DNA of 64,000 nt from Pseudomonas sp. ADAK18 (GTDB lineage: Bacteria; Pseudomonadota; Gammaproteobacteria; Pseudomonadales; Pseudomonadaceae). The stretch lies in NCBI RefSeq assembly GCF_012935695.1, contig NZ_CP052859.1, positions 5,125,001 through 5,189,000 on the forward strand, in the 5' to 3' direction. Under the pieces are notes generated by a model. The model saw only the letters and a list, made by a program, of their open reading frames with translations. It was not told where the DNA came from and made no database searches. This document shows positions 19,006 through 28,428 of the stretch, one piece after another. A program made the translations under genes and the position numbers. Positions within the stretch are counted from its first letter, which is position 1. Each line of letters starts with the position of its first letter.

Positions 19006-19081
19006 TCTGTGGGAGCTGCGGTGCGACGATTCGACTTGCTCGCGAAAGCGGCTACAACCTCCATCCCAAGCTCCCACATTT
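19006..19081. repeat. Degenerate REP pair
   Basis: TGTGGGAGCTGCGGTGCGAC at one end and AAGCTCCCACATTTG at the other retain REP outer bases, but the cores have drifted. It lies between the flavoprotein and the YccS-like gene, a 218-base gap with no other clear feature. Confidence 0.55.
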
Positions 19082-19208
19082 GATTGCATTCCACTTTGAG
19101 AATTGGCGACTCCGGAACAAATTTTGCGGTCCAATGTGATCGCCACGCTTGCCGTGGCGTCATTACTGGCTCAATTTAGCGACATCGTCCCGGAAGACCC
19201 CAGACTTC

Positions 19209-21392
19209 ATGTCATCGACCTCGTTCCGCCAATCCATGCGACGCCTTTGGGCGCTGGATAAGTTCAGCTACAGCGTACGGGTATTCATCGCCCTCACCGG
19301 CAGCATGGCGCTGTGTTGGTATCAGGATGAAATGGCGCTGCTGATCCCGCTGTTCCTGGGGATTATCGCCAGCGCCCTGGCCGAAACCGATGACAGCTGG
19401 CAAGGCCGCCTCAATGCCCTGGCGGTGACGCTGGTGTGCTTCAGCGTCGCGGCGCTGTCAGTCGAATTACTCTTCCCCTACCCCTGGATCTTCGCCATTG
19501 CCCTGGCCCTGGCCAGTTTTGGCCTGACCATGCTTGGGGCGTTGGGCGAACGCTACGGGGCGATCGCTTCAGCCACGCTGATTCTCTCGGTCTACACCAT
19601 GATCGGTGTAGACCAGCGCGGCGGAACGGTCACGGAGTTCTGGCACGAGCCGTTGCTGCTGGTGGCCGGTGCGGCCTGGTATGGTGTGCTCTCGGTGTTG
19701 TGGCAGGCGCTGTTTTCCAACCAGCCGGTGCAACAGAGCCTGGCGCGGCTGTTTCGTGAATTGGGGCGCTACCTCAAGCTCAAAGCGTCACTGTTCGAGC
19801 CGATCCGCCAGCTGGATGTAGAGGCGCGACGCCTGGAGCTGGCCCAGCAAAATGGCCGGGTGGTCGCGGCCCTGAACGCCGCCAAGGAAATCATCCTGCA
19901 CCGGGTCGGCAATGGCCGGCCGGGGTCCAAGGTCAGCCGTTACCTCAAGCTGTACTTCCTGGCCCAGGACATCCACGAACGCGCCAGCTCCTCCCACTAC
20001 CCTTACAACGCCCTGGCCGAGGCCTTCTTCCACAGCGACGTGCTGTTCCGTTGTCAACGCCTGCTGCGCCAGCAGGGCAAGGCCTGCCAGACCCTCGCCG
20101 AATCGATCCAGATGCGCCAGCCCTTCGTCTATGACGACAGCTTCGCCGAGGCCTTGGGCGACCTCAACGCCTCCCTGGAGCACCTGCGTATCCAAAGCAA
20201 CCCGGCCTGGCGCGGATTGCTACGCTCCTTGCGCGCGCTGGCGGCCAACCTGTCGACCCTGGACCGGCTGCTCGGCGACGCCAGCAACCCCGACAGCCTG
20301 GCAGATGCCACCGACAGCAGCCTGCTGGACCGCGCGCCGCGCAACCTCAAGGAAATGTGGACACGCCTGCGCACCCAGCTGACGCCGACGTCTCTGCTGT
20401 TCCGGCATGCCCTGCGCCTGCCCCTGGCATTGAGTATCGGCTACGGCATGGTGCATTTGATCCACCCGTCCCAGGGTTATTGGATCATCCTCACCACCCT
20501 GTTCGTCTGCCAACCGAGCTATGGCGCCACTCGGCGCAAGCTCGGGCAGCGGATCATCGGCACCGCCATCGGCCTGACCGTGGCGTGGGTGCTGTTTGAT
20601 TTGTTCCCCAGCCCCTTGATTCAGTCGATGTTCGCCATCGCCGCCGGCCTGGTGTTCTTTATCAACCGCACCACGCGCTACACCCTGGCGACGGCCGCTA
20701 TCACGCTGATGATTCTGTTCTGCTTCAACCAGGTGGGCGATGGCTACGGGCTGTTCCTGCCACGGCTGTTCGATACCCTGCTGGGCAGCCTGATCGCCGG
20801 GCTGGCGGTGTTCCTGTTCCTGCCGGACTGGCAGGGCCGTCGCCTGAACAAGGTGCTGGCCAACACCCTGACCTGCAACAGCATCTACCTGCGACAAATC
20901 ATGCAGCAGTACGCCGCCGGCAAAAGCGACGACCTGGCTTACCGCCTGGCCCGGCGCAACGCCCACAACGCCGATGCCGCACTGTCCACCACCCTGGCCA
21001 ACATGCTGATGGAGCCGGGGCACTTTCGCAAAGAAGCCGATGTGGGCTTCCGTTTCCTGGTGTTGTCCCACACCTTGCTCAGCTACCTGTCGGGGCTTGG
21101 CGCCCACCGCGAAACTCCGCTACCGGCCGAAGTACGCGAACACCTGATCGAAGGTGCCGGCAACACCCTCGCGGTGAGCATCGACGAAATCGCCACCGGG
21201 CTGGCCAACAAACAACCGATCACCATCCAGAGTGATGCCGAGGAAGCGTTGGCGGTTGAGCTGGAGCAAATGCCGGATGAGATCGATGAAGGACAGCGGC
21301 TGGTGCAAACACAGTTGGCATTAATTTGTCGGCAGCTCGGACCGCTGCGAACGTTGGCGGCCCACTTGATCAAAGACAGCAGCGCGACTTGA
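19209..21392 (+). CDS. yccS: YccS/YhfK-family inner-membrane protein (FUSC domain)
   Basis: A 727-residue membrane protein with two blocks of transmembrane helices (about residues 15-190 and 390-535), each followed by a long cytoplasmic region. This is the architecture of the YccS/FusC group, assumed to be transporters or exporters. The second block starts with RHALRLPLALSIGYGMVHLIHPSQGYWIILTTLF in pieces that match FUSC proteins. The ATG at 19209 begins MSSTSFRQSMRRLWALDKFSYSVRV; an earlier in-frame ATG would add 20 residues. Substrate unknown. Confidence 0.85.
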   Translation: MSSTSFRQSMRRLWALDKFSYSVRVFIALTGSMALCWYQDEMALLIPLFLGIIASALAETDDSWQGRLNALAVTLVCFSVAALSVELLFPYPWIFAIALALASFGLTMLGALGERYGAIASATLILSVYTMIGVDQRGGTVTEFWHEPLLLVAGAAWYGVLSVLWQALFSNQPVQQSLARLFRELGRYLKLKASLFEPIRQLDVEARRLELAQQNGRVVAALNAAKEIILHRVGNGRPGSKVSRYLKLYFLAQDIHERASSSHYPYNALAEAFFHSDVLFRCQRLLRQQGKACQTLAESIQMRQPFVYDDSFAEALGDLNASLEHLRIQSNPAWRGLLRSLRALAANLSTLDRLLGDASNPDSLADATDSSLLDRAPRNLKEMWTRLRTQLTPTSLLFRHALRLPLALSIGYGMVHLIHPSQGYWIILTTLFVCQPSYGATRRKLGQRIIGTAIGLTVAWVLFDLFPSPLIQSMFAIAAGLVFFINRTTRYTLATAAITLMILFCFNQVGDGYGLFLPRLFDTLLGSLIAGLAVFLFLPDWQGRRLNKVLANTLTCNSIYLRQIMQQYAAGKSDDLAYRLARRNAHNADAALSTTLANMLMEPGHFRKEADVGFRFLVLSHTLLSYLSGLGAHRETPLPAEVREHLIEGAGNTLAVSIDEIATGLANKQPITIQSDAEEALAVELEQMPDEIDEGQRLVQTQLALICRQLGPLRTLAAHLIKDSSAT

Positions 21393-21403
21393 TCCCCAAG
21401 CTG

Positions 21404-21526
21404 GCGTAGCAGTTGTCGAGCGCCAGCGAGGCTACGTACGCCACGCAACAGCTATCAGATCAGTCGCACACAGCAGCACCGCGTCGTACCTGACGCAGCC
21501 TCGCTAAAGCTCGACAGCTGCTACGC
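21404..21526. repeat. Long inverted repeat of the GTAGCAGCTGTCGAGC class
   Basis: GCGTAGCAGTTGTCGAGC at 21404-21421 pairs with GCTCGACAGCTGCTACGC at 21509-21526 with one mismatch. An inner pair, AGCGAGGCT at 21425-21433 and AGCCTCGCT at 21497-21505, is perfect. It sits between convergent genes and could terminate both. A third repeat class in this window, distinct from both REP types. Confidence 0.85.
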
Positions 21527-21541
21527 AAACTCACGCACTCG

Positions 21542-22279
21542 CTACATCCCGTGCTGCTTCATCAACCGCGCATAACTGCCATCCGCTTTCATCTTGGCAA
21601 TCTCCCGATCAAAGTCGGCGACGATCTGCTTATGCTGCGGATTTTTCAGACTGACCAGGATATGCAGGCTGTTTTCGCTCAAGGGCGTTGGCAGGAACTC
21701 CACCGCATTGCGCACCCTGGGCGATTCGCGAGCCAGGTAGTAACGGGCGACAAACTCATCTTCCACCGTTAGCCGCACCCGCTTGGCCACCAGCATCCGC
21801 ACGGCCATGGCGAAGCTATGCACAGGCACTTTCTGTAATTGCGTGTCGCTGTCGAAGGCCGCCGAGTAGGCATAGTCGCGCACCACCGCGATGGGGTATT
21901 CGTGCAGTTGCGGCAGGTTCTGGAAGTCGATGGGGTCATCCCGAAGCTTGATAAACCGTACCCGGTTCAGCATGTACTCACCAGAAAACTGCCCCAGGCG
22001 AGTACGGGCCTCGTCGTACCAGGCGTTGACCAGCACGTCATAGCGCCCATCACCCACGCCCATCAGCGCCCGCGCCCAGGGCACCTGTTCAAAATCGCTG
22101 GGGTAGCCCGCACGGGCCAGGGCCGTGCTAACAATATCCGTAGCCACGCCGCCATTGACCAACGTCGCATCGGTGAAGGGTGGCCAGCCATCCGCGACTA
22201 GGCGCAAGCGGTCTGCAGCCGCTATCTGGGCCAGCAACAGCAGTACGAGCAGAGCAACGGCACGAGACAATCGCGGCAT
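21542..22279 (-). CDS. Periplasmic solute-binding protein, family 3
   Basis: A 245-residue protein with an N-terminal signal peptide (hydrophobic AVALLVLLLLAQIAAA) followed by RLRLVADGWPPFTD, the usual opening of SBP_bac_3 proteins. The ATG at 22279 is the one directly ahead of the signal peptide. No permease or ATPase gene is nearby, so it is an orphan that either works with a transporter encoded elsewhere or senses a ligand. The ligand is probably an amino acid or similar, but the sequence does not decide this. Confidence 0.85.
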   Translation of the reverse strand: MPRLSRAVALLVLLLLAQIAAADRLRLVADGWPPFTDATLVNGGVATDIVSTALARAGYPSDFEQVPWARALMGVGDGRYDVLVNAWYDEARTRLGQFSGEYMLNRVRFIKLRDDPIDFQNLPQLHEYPIAVVRDYAYSAAFDSDTQLQKVPVHSFAMAVRMLVAKRVRLTVEDEFVARYYLARESPRVRNAVEFLPTPLSENSLHILVSLKNPQHKQIVADFDREIAKMKADGSYARLMKQHGM

Positions 22280-22533
22280 GCTTGATGTCCTTGCACAGCG
22301 GGCAAATCCCAACGGGCGATGGCAGGGTCTTTCAGGAATACAGGACCTGACTGTAGCTCATCACTCGCGCTGTACAGCAGATTACACAAAGAAGTCAGGG
22401 CCGGAAGCACTCAATGATGGCAAATTGACGCCACTCACAAAACCGGCGAATTATTCATCCCGGTCCTCGACAACCAAGACAGTTGTGGCATAGCGGCTTA
22501 CTATCCAGACAGGCATTTAATCGGGATGGAACG

Positions 22534-22986
22534 ATGACAGTTGATTGGGTCTGCAAACACCACAGCGACTTGGGCAAGGAGCAGTTGTACGCCATCTTGC
22601 GCCTGCGGGCGGAGGTCTTCGTTGTCGAGCAAAAGTGCGCTTATCAGGACCTCGACGGACAGGACCTGGAGGGTGATACCTATCACTTAATGGCCTGGAA
22701 CGATGATCAACTGGTGGCCTACCTACGCCTGCTCGACCCCGAATCACAAGGCGGTGACGTGGTCATCGGCCGGGTGATCGTTGCACCAAGCGCCAGAGGG
22801 ACGGGGCTTGGCCATCAGATGATGGACGAGGCCCTGGAGCAGGCCGAGAAGCAGTGGCCCGAGGTGCCGATCTACTTGTCGGCCCAGGCACATTTGCAGG
22901 GGTATTACGGACGATACGGGTTTGTCGTGTCGGGAGAGGAATACCTCGAAGATGATATTCCCCACATCGGCATGCGCAAAACTTAG
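22534..22986 (+). CDS. ElaA-type GNAT acetyltransferase
   Basis: A 150-residue GNAT-fold protein of the ElaA group. The acetyl-CoA-binding segment is VIGRVIVAPSARGTGLGHQMM, with the R/Q-x-x-G-x-G/A pattern as RGTGLG. The N-terminal LYAILRLRAEVFVVEQKCAYQDLDGQD is typical of the group. The end, EEYLEDDIPHIGMRK, also matches. Substrate unknown. The start at 22534 follows CGGGATGGAACG; the gene is divergent from the binding-protein gene. Confidence 0.88.
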   Translation: MTVDWVCKHHSDLGKEQLYAILRLRAEVFVVEQKCAYQDLDGQDLEGDTYHLMAWNDDQLVAYLRLLDPESQGGDVVIGRVIVAPSARGTGLGHQMMDEALEQAEKQWPEVPIYLSAQAHLQGYYGRYGFVVSGEEYLEDDIPHIGMRKT

Positions 22987-22990
22987 TACG

Positions 22991-23060
22991 CCATCGCGGG
23001 CAAGCCCGGCTCCCACGGGGAAATGCAATCACATGTGGGAGCCGGGCTTGCCCGCGATGG
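22991..23060. repeat. REP inverted pair after the GNAT gene
   Basis: The arm CCATCGCGGGCAAGCCCGGC and its continuation TCCCA at 22991-23015 is matched exactly by the inverted copy at 23036-23060. The 20-base loop includes AAATGCAATC. It lies between the converging GNAT and winged-helix genes. Confidence 0.92.
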
Positions 23061-23083
23061 AGCCAGAACCAGCACCCCCTGAC

Positions 23084-23380
23084 TCAGGGGTAGCCCAGCA
23101 CCTGTTTGATCTGCGCCAGGTTTTCCTTGATCCAGCGCTGATCAATCGCGCCCCAACTGCGAATCCGGTAGCGCCCGGCATGATTGCGAGCGCCATCTTC
23201 CTGCTCAAACACACAGACGATATCCAGGTCCGCCAACGCCGCAAGGGTGTCCTGGGCGGTGCGCCTGGGCATGCCAGTGACTTCAGTCAGAGCCGGTACG
23301 CTGCTGGCCTGTTGGCTGTCGATCAGATACGCCACATACAGCCGGCGGTAGAAACTGCTTTTGGTCTTGCTGACATCCAT
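23084..23380 (-). CDS. Small winged-helix DNA-binding protein
   Basis: A 98-residue protein that is mostly one winged helix-turn-helix. The recognition helix is likely within VPALTEVTGMPRRTAQDTLAAL (residues about 28-49), and the wing includes the strand region DIVCVFEQEDGARNHAGRYRI. No ligand or dimer domain is present, and the target is unknown. It starts 20 bases after the end of the metallopeptidase gene, on the same strand, so the two are probably co-transcribed. Confidence 0.75.
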   Translation of the reverse strand: MDVSKTKSSFYRRLYVAYLIDSQQASSVPALTEVTGMPRRTAQDTLAALADLDIVCVFEQEDGARNHAGRYRIRSWGAIDQRWIKENLAQIKQVLGYP

Positions 23381-23399
23381 GCTCGCTGCCCTCTGTCGT

Positions 23400-23906
23400 T
23401 TATTCCCGCGCCTTGCCCTGCAAATCCCGATACGTCAGGTACACCCGCAGGTCGAATTCCACCTGATGGTACCCCGGCAGCATATGTTCGCAGAGTTTGT
23501 AGAACGCCTTGTTGTGGTCCGATTCCTTGAAGTGTGCCAGCTCGTGCACAACGATCATCCGCAGGAACTCCGGCGCGGCTTCCTTGAACAATGAGGCGAT
23601 ACGGATTTCTTTCTTCGACTTGAGATTGCCACCCTGCACCCGCGAGATAGTGGTGTGCAGGCCCAGGGCGCGGTGGGTCAGGTCGAGGCGGTTGTCGAAT
23701 AGCACTTTGTCGATGGCCGGGGCGTTGCGAAGGTGCTCCTGCTTCAAGGCCAGGGCGTAGCTATAGAGTGCTTTATCGCTCTGCACACCATGGCGCTCGG
23801 GGTAACGCCGGTTCAAGTAGTCGCCCAATTGATCCTTGGCGATCAATTGGCGGACTTGCTCCTGCAAGGCAGCGGGATAGGCCTGGAGGTATTTCAGCGC
23901 GGTCAT
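23400..23906 (-). CDS. YgjP-like M48-type metallopeptidase
   Basis: A 168-residue zinc metallopeptidase domain protein. The zinc site is HELAH (in MIVVHELAHFKESDHNKAF), with the downstream His of the SDHNKAF segment as likely third ligand, the pattern of the DUF45/YgjP family. There is no signal peptide, so it should be cytoplasmic. The ATG at 23906 gives MTALKYLQAYPAAL; the open frame runs back past it but overlaps the upstream gene. It lies 46 bases after the GGDEF-EAL gene and 19 bases before the winged-helix gene. Confidence 0.8.
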   Translation of the reverse strand: MTALKYLQAYPAALQEQVRQLIAKDQLGDYLNRRYPERHGVQSDKALYSYALALKQEHLRNAPAIDKVLFDNRLDLTHRALGLHTTISRVQGGNLKSKKEIRIASLFKEAAPEFLRMIVVHELAHFKESDHNKAFYKLCEHMLPGYHQVEFDLRVYLTYRDLQGKARE

Positions 23907-23952
23907 GGGCTCAGCGACAGGAAATTTGAAGGGTGCCAGTGTAGCGAATTCA

Positions 23953-26073
23953 TCAGGGTACCGCGTACAAGGTAAAGGGTTGCAACCAGTCGGCAACCTC
24001 CTCGGCCATCAAGGGCTGAGCCACCAACGGCCCTTGAATGAACTGGCAGCCATTGGCCTTGAGCCACTGGTATTGTTCATGGGTCTCGACCCCCTCGGCG
24101 ATCACCAACAGGTCGAAGTGCCGACACAGCTCGATAATGCTACGAGCCATTGCCACCTCCCGTGGTGAGTCGGGCAAGCGGGCAATCAGTTGCGGATCCA
24201 GCTTGAGGGTATCGAACTCCAGGTCGCGTAGATGGGCCAGTGAGCAGCGGCCCGAGCCGAAATCATCCAGCGCGATACGTACCCCGACCTGGCGTAACAA
24301 CTTGAGTTGCTTGGCCGATTCCTCGACGTTGTGCATCAGGCTTTCTTCGCTGATCTCCACTTCCAACTGCCGACCTTGCAGCCCGTGACGCTCCAACACC
24401 TGCTGCAGTTGTGTGGTCAGGTTGGGCATATTGAACTGACTGCTGCTCAGGCTCACGCTCAACACCAGGTTTTCGCTGAACAGCTGCGTCCACGCCTGAC
24501 GTTGGGCGGCGACCTGCTGGTAGATCCAGTTGCTCAGTTGGCTGATCAGCCGCGCCTCTTCCAACAACGGGAGGAACAGCGCGGGCGACACATCGCCGAC
24601 GCTGGGGTGCTGCCAGCGCAACAAGGCCTCGACACCCCGCAGGTGGCCGTCTTCCAGGGACACCTGAGGCTGGTACACCAGAATGAAATCCTTGTTGTCG
24701 ATGGCTGCGCGCACGCTGTCTTCGAGCATCAACCGCGAGCGCGCGCGACCGTTCATTTCCTGGTCGTAATAGCGATATTGTTGACGCCCTGCACGCTTGG
24801 CTTCGTACATCGCAATGTCCGCCGCCCGCAACAGACCATCAAGGTTGGCCCCGCAGTCAGGGAACGTGGCAATACCGATGCTGACTCCGAGCATCACATC
24901 CAGGCCTTCGATCTGTTGGCAGATCGATACCCGCTCGATCAACTTCTCGGCAATCTTGGCCGCCTGCTCCGGGAACTCCAATTCCAGCAACGTGGTGAAC
25001 TCATCACCGCCCATGCGCCCGAGAATATCGTAAGAGCGCAAGCAGGCCTTCAACTGCTCCGAGACCCAACGCAGCACCCGGTCACCGGCCTCATGCCCCA
25101 GGGAATCGTTGACCCGCTTGAAACCATCAAGGTCCAGGTACAACAAGACCAGGGATTGATCACTGCGTTCGTGGCGTAGCAGTGTGTTTTCCACCGCCTG
25201 ATAAAACCCGCGCCGGTTGAGCAGCCCGGTCAACGGATCGGTGACGGCCTGAAACTCCAACTGCTGGTGCAAATGGCGCACTTGGGACATGTCCAGCACT
25301 GTCACCACCATGGCCTTCTGCTCGGCGGGCAACGGCGCGCAGGACATGGCCACCGGAACTTGCTGGCCCGGAGCGGTGCGCAAAATCGCATCATGCAGGC
25401 GCCAGGTTTCACCTCGGCGGTAGCCGGCATACAACTCGGAATCGGACCACCCCGGCACATGGGGCTTCTGCAAAAAATCGAGAAATGGTGCACCTTGCAA
25501 CTCGGCAACCGGCGCATTGAGCAGCCGTGAAATCGCCGGGTTGGCGTAGCTGATCACGCCTTCTTCGCCTACCACCAAGATGCCTTCGGCGGCGTTGTCC
25601 AGCACCGAGGCATTGAAGGCCCTGGCGGACTCCAGATCATGGCTCAGGCGCTGTAAAGCCCGACGATCGCGCTGATGCTCCAGCAACGCCTGCACCTTGG
25701 GCTTGAGGATATGGGGATCGAAGGGTTTGAACAGGTAGTCAATCGCGCCGCTGGCATAGCCTTCCAGCACCGCCGCCGGTGATTGGGCATTGGCGCTGAG
25801 AAAAATGATCGGTGTCAGGTGGGTTCGTTGGCTGCCGCGCATCAGACGCGCGACTTCAAAGCCATCCATGCCGGGCATTTTTACATCCAGCAAGACCAGA
25901 TCCACATCGTGTTCGAGCAAGAGCTCCAACGCTTCCAGGCCGGATGCAGCAGTGATCACCTGCCAATCTTCACGCTGCAAAAGCGCGCGCATGCTGATCA
26001 GGTTTTCGGGGTAATCATCGACCACCAAAAGAACTGAACAACTGACGGCGGGCTTAGGTGGAGCGCATTCCAT
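23953..26073 (-). CDS. Response regulator with PAS, GGDEF and EAL domains
   Basis: A 706-residue cyclic-di-GMP signalling protein. The receiver domain (residues about 12-130) keeps the acidic pair VVDDY, the phosphorylatable Asp in VLLDVKMPGMDG and the Lys in FKPFD. A PAS domain follows, then a diguanylate cyclase domain with intact GGDEF at 355-359 and an RxxD product-inhibition site (RSYD) just ahead. The EAL domain has E482 in EALLRW, the DDFG motif and AEGVE, but the metal-binding Asn of the SVNLS motif is Ser541. ATG 26073 follows AAGGAAG. Probably first in an operon with the peptidase and winged-helix genes; divergent from the alginate lyase. Confidence 0.92.
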   Translation of the reverse strand: MECAPPKPAVSCSVLLVVDDYPENLISMRALLQREDWQVITAASGLEALELLLEHDVDLVLLDVKMPGMDGFEVARLMRGSQRTHLTPIIFLSANAQSPAAVLEGYASGAIDYLFKPFDPHILKPKVQALLEHQRDRRALQRLSHDLESARAFNASVLDNAAEGILVVGEEGVISYANPAISRLLNAPVAELQGAPFLDFLQKPHVPGWSDSELYAGYRRGETWRLHDAILRTAPGQQVPVAMSCAPLPAEQKAMVVTVLDMSQVRHLHQQLEFQAVTDPLTGLLNRRGFYQAVENTLLRHERSDQSLVLLYLDLDGFKRVNDSLGHEAGDRVLRWVSEQLKACLRSYDILGRMGGDEFTTLLELEFPEQAAKIAEKLIERVSICQQIEGLDVMLGVSIGIATFPDCGANLDGLLRAADIAMYEAKRAGRQQYRYYDQEMNGRARSRLMLEDSVRAAIDNKDFILVYQPQVSLEDGHLRGVEALLRWQHPSVGDVSPALFLPLLEEARLISQLSNWIYQQVAAQRQAWTQLFSENLVLSVSLSSSQFNMPNLTTQLQQVLERHGLQGRQLEVEISEESLMHNVEESAKQLKLLRQVGVRIALDDFGSGRCSLAHLRDLEFDTLKLDPQLIARLPDSPREVAMARSIIELCRHFDLLVIAEGVETHEQYQWLKANGCQFIQGPLVAQPLMAEEVADWLQPFTLYAVP

Positions 26074-26298
26074 GCACAAATCTTCCTTGGGGAGCCACTC
26101 CGGTGATGCTTGAGATAAAACCGGACAAATACTGAGGGCTCACTCTATCCCTGGATCCAATAAAGCAGAAGTCAGGACGGTGCCATCATTGCGCCAAAGC
26201 TCAGACAACCGACTAACGGTCAGTCTTCACAGCCCACGGTTTACGGGGAACATGGCTTTTTGACAGGTCTTTGACGTCAATTAACCGCCTTAAAATCG

Positions 26299-26327
26299 TT
26301 AACAAACTGTTACTGGACGATTATAAA
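26299..26327 (+). promoter_or_regulatory. Promoter of the alginate lyase gene
   Basis: -35 TTAACA at 26299-26304, a 17-base spacer and -10 TATAAA at 26322-26327, 42 bases before the ATG. The rest of the 295-base gap with the divergent GGDEF-EAL gene shows AT-rich stretches but no clear operator. Confidence 0.6.
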
Positions 26328-26368
26328 GAATGTGATTTTCCTTCTCATTCTGCATAAAGGCCCACTCA

Positions 26369-27034
26369 ATGATTGATCTGTCCACCTGGAACCTGAGCAT
26401 CCCCGTCGGCTCCCCGCCTACGACCATTGACACCCCGAAGCTGCTCAGCGGGTTCAACGGCCAGTACTTCCAGGCAGAAGGCAGCAGCATCCAGTTCTGG
26501 TCTCCCGTCACTGGTACCCGCACCGAAAACGCTATCTATCCACGCAGCGAACTGCGGGAAACCTACGCCGACGGTCGGCTGCGCAACTGGACCTACCCCG
26601 AGGCCGACAACTTTCTGCGTGCCACCCTGGCCGTCAACCAAGTGCCATCGTCCGGCAAGATCGTCATCGGTCAAATTCACGCTTATGACAGCCAGAAACC
26701 ACTGGTCAAAGTCGAATACCAGTACAAGGAAAAAAACCAGACCGGTAACGTCGTCGCCAAGGTCCGCATGCGTCCGGACGATGGCGAAGGTCGGGTAATC
26801 ATCGTCGCCGAAAACGTTCCACTGGAGCGCAACTTCACCTACGTCATCCACCTGAATCGCGCCGGCCTCCTGAGCGTTGAAGCGGCCAATGGCCAATGGA
26901 ACGAGCGCATTGGCGCCGCCTGGGGGAAAAAGCCGTTGTACTTCAAGGCTGGCGTTTATGTGCAGGACAACAATGGCAACAGCAAGGAAGGCGGCAAGGT
27001 GACCTTTGCCAAGCTGGATATTGATCACCAGTAA
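26369..27034 (+). CDS. Alginate lyase, polysaccharide lyase family 7
   Basis: A 221-residue PL7 lyase. The three family motifs are present: RSELRE near residue 68, QIHAYD near residue 109, and YFKAGVYVQ near residue 190, which supply the catalytic Arg, Gln/His and Tyr. These enzymes cleave alginate by beta-elimination. The length matches the single-domain enzymes such as P. aeruginosa PA1167. There is no signal peptide at the ATG, which is preceded by AAAGG, so the protein is cytoplasmic unless exported by another route. Its own promoter lies at 26299-26327. Confidence 0.9.
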   Translation: MIDLSTWNLSIPVGSPPTTIDTPKLLSGFNGQYFQAEGSSIQFWSPVTGTRTENAIYPRSELRETYADGRLRNWTYPEADNFLRATLAVNQVPSSGKIVIGQIHAYDSQKPLVKVEYQYKEKNQTGNVVAKVRMRPDDGEGRVIIVAENVPLERNFTYVIHLNRAGLLSVEAANGQWNERIGAAWGKKPLYFKAGVYVQDNNGNSKEGGKVTFAKLDIDHQ

Positions 27035-27175
27035 CGCTGATTCGCTTCAGCGAGCCATCCCACGACGCTTTAGGACAGAACCGCGACCCAGGGTATCGAC
27101 TTTCTTGTAGGACAATCCGAGTATTGCGTCGCACACACGCGCCATACCAATAAGAAAGTCATGGAGACTCACCCA

Positions 27176-28405
27176 ATGCCCTTTCCTCGTACCCTGCTCG
27201 CCCTCTCTTTGGGCATGGTTCTGCTGCACAACCCAACCTTCGCCGCCCCGCCACTGTCCATGAGCGACGGGGTGGCCCAGGTCAATATCCAGGACAGCAA
27301 CGCCTGGGTCGAAATCAACAAAGTCGCCTTCGAACACAACATCCGCACTCTGCAAGCCAGCCTCGCTGACAAGTCGAAAATCTGCGCCGTACTCAAGGCC
27401 GATGCCTATGGTCACGGCATCGGTTTGCTGATGCCGTCGGTGATCAAGTTGGGCGTGCCCTGCGTCGGTATCGCCAGCAACGAAGAAGCCCGAGTGGTCC
27501 GCGAAAGTGGCTTCAAGGGCCAACTGATCCGCGTGCGCACTGCCGCTTTGAGCGAACTGGAAGCGGCGCTGCCGTACAACGTCGAAGAATTGGTGGGCAA
27601 CCTGGATTTCGCCGTGCGAGCCAGCCTGATTGCCGAAAACCATGGTCGCCCACTGGTGGTCCACCTGGGCCTGAACTCCAGCGGCATGAGCCGCAACGGC
27701 GTGGAAATGACCACCGCCCAAGGCCGCCGTGATGCCGTCGCCATCACCAAAGTACCGAACCTCGAAGTGAAGGCAATCATGACCCACTTCGCTGTCGAAG
27801 ACGCCGCCGATGTACGCACCGGCCTCAAGGCCTTCAACGAACAAGCCAACTGGCTGATCAACGTCGCCCAACTGGACCGCAGCAAAATCACCCTGCACGC
27901 CGCCAACTCCTTCGCCACCCTGGAAGTCCCCGAATCGCGCCTGGACATGGTTCGCCCCGGTGGCCTGCTGTTTGGCGACACTGTGCCCTCGTTTACCGAG
28001 TACCAGCGGGTGATGCAGTTCAAATCCCACGTGGCATCGGTTAATAGCTATCCGAAGGGCAATACCGTCGGTTACGACCGTACCTACACCCTGGGGCGTG
28101 ATTCAAAGTTGGCGAACATCACCGTGGGTTATTCAGACGGCTATCGTCGGGCGTTTACCAACAAGGGCATCGTGCTGATCAATGGACATCGGGTGCCGGT
28201 GGTAGGCAAGGTGTCGATGAATACCTTGATGGTCGATGTCACAGACGTACCGACTGTGAAGAGCGGGGACGAAGTGGTGTTGTTTGGCCGCCAGGGCAAT
28301 GCGCAGATTGCCCAGGCGGAAGTCGAGGATATCAACGGGGCGCTGTTGGCAGACCTGTATACGGTGTGGGGAAACTCAAATCCGAAAGTGCTGGTGGACA
28401 AATAG
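27176..28405 (+). CDS. Periplasmic broad-specificity amino acid racemase
   Basis: A 409-residue PLP-dependent racemase of the alanine racemase fold, closest to the Bsr/BAR enzyme of P. putida in length and sequence. The PLP lysine is in AVLKADAYGHGIG and the second catalytic residue is the Tyr in the VGYDRTYTLG to ITVGYSDGYRR region. A signal peptide (RTLLALSLGMVLLHNPTFA) sends it to the periplasm, unlike housekeeping Alr. It converts Lys, Arg and other L-residues to D-forms that affect the cell wall. I take ATG 27176 as start; 27161 is an alternative. Confidence 0.92.
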   Translation: MPFPRTLLALSLGMVLLHNPTFAAPPLSMSDGVAQVNIQDSNAWVEINKVAFEHNIRTLQASLADKSKICAVLKADAYGHGIGLLMPSVIKLGVPCVGIASNEEARVVRESGFKGQLIRVRTAALSELEAALPYNVEELVGNLDFAVRASLIAENHGRPLVVHLGLNSSGMSRNGVEMTTAQGRRDAVAITKVPNLEVKAIMTHFAVEDAADVRTGLKAFNEQANWLINVAQLDRSKITLHAANSFATLEVPESRLDMVRPGGLLFGDTVPSFTEYQRVMQFKSHVASVNSYPKGNTVGYDRTYTLGRDSKLANITVGYSDGYRRAFTNKGIVLINGHRVPVVGKVSMNTLMVDVTDVPTVKSGDEVVLFGRQGNAQIAQAEVEDINGALLADLYTVWGNSNPKVLVDK

Positions 28406-28428
28406 CGGGCCACTGAATTACAGCCACA

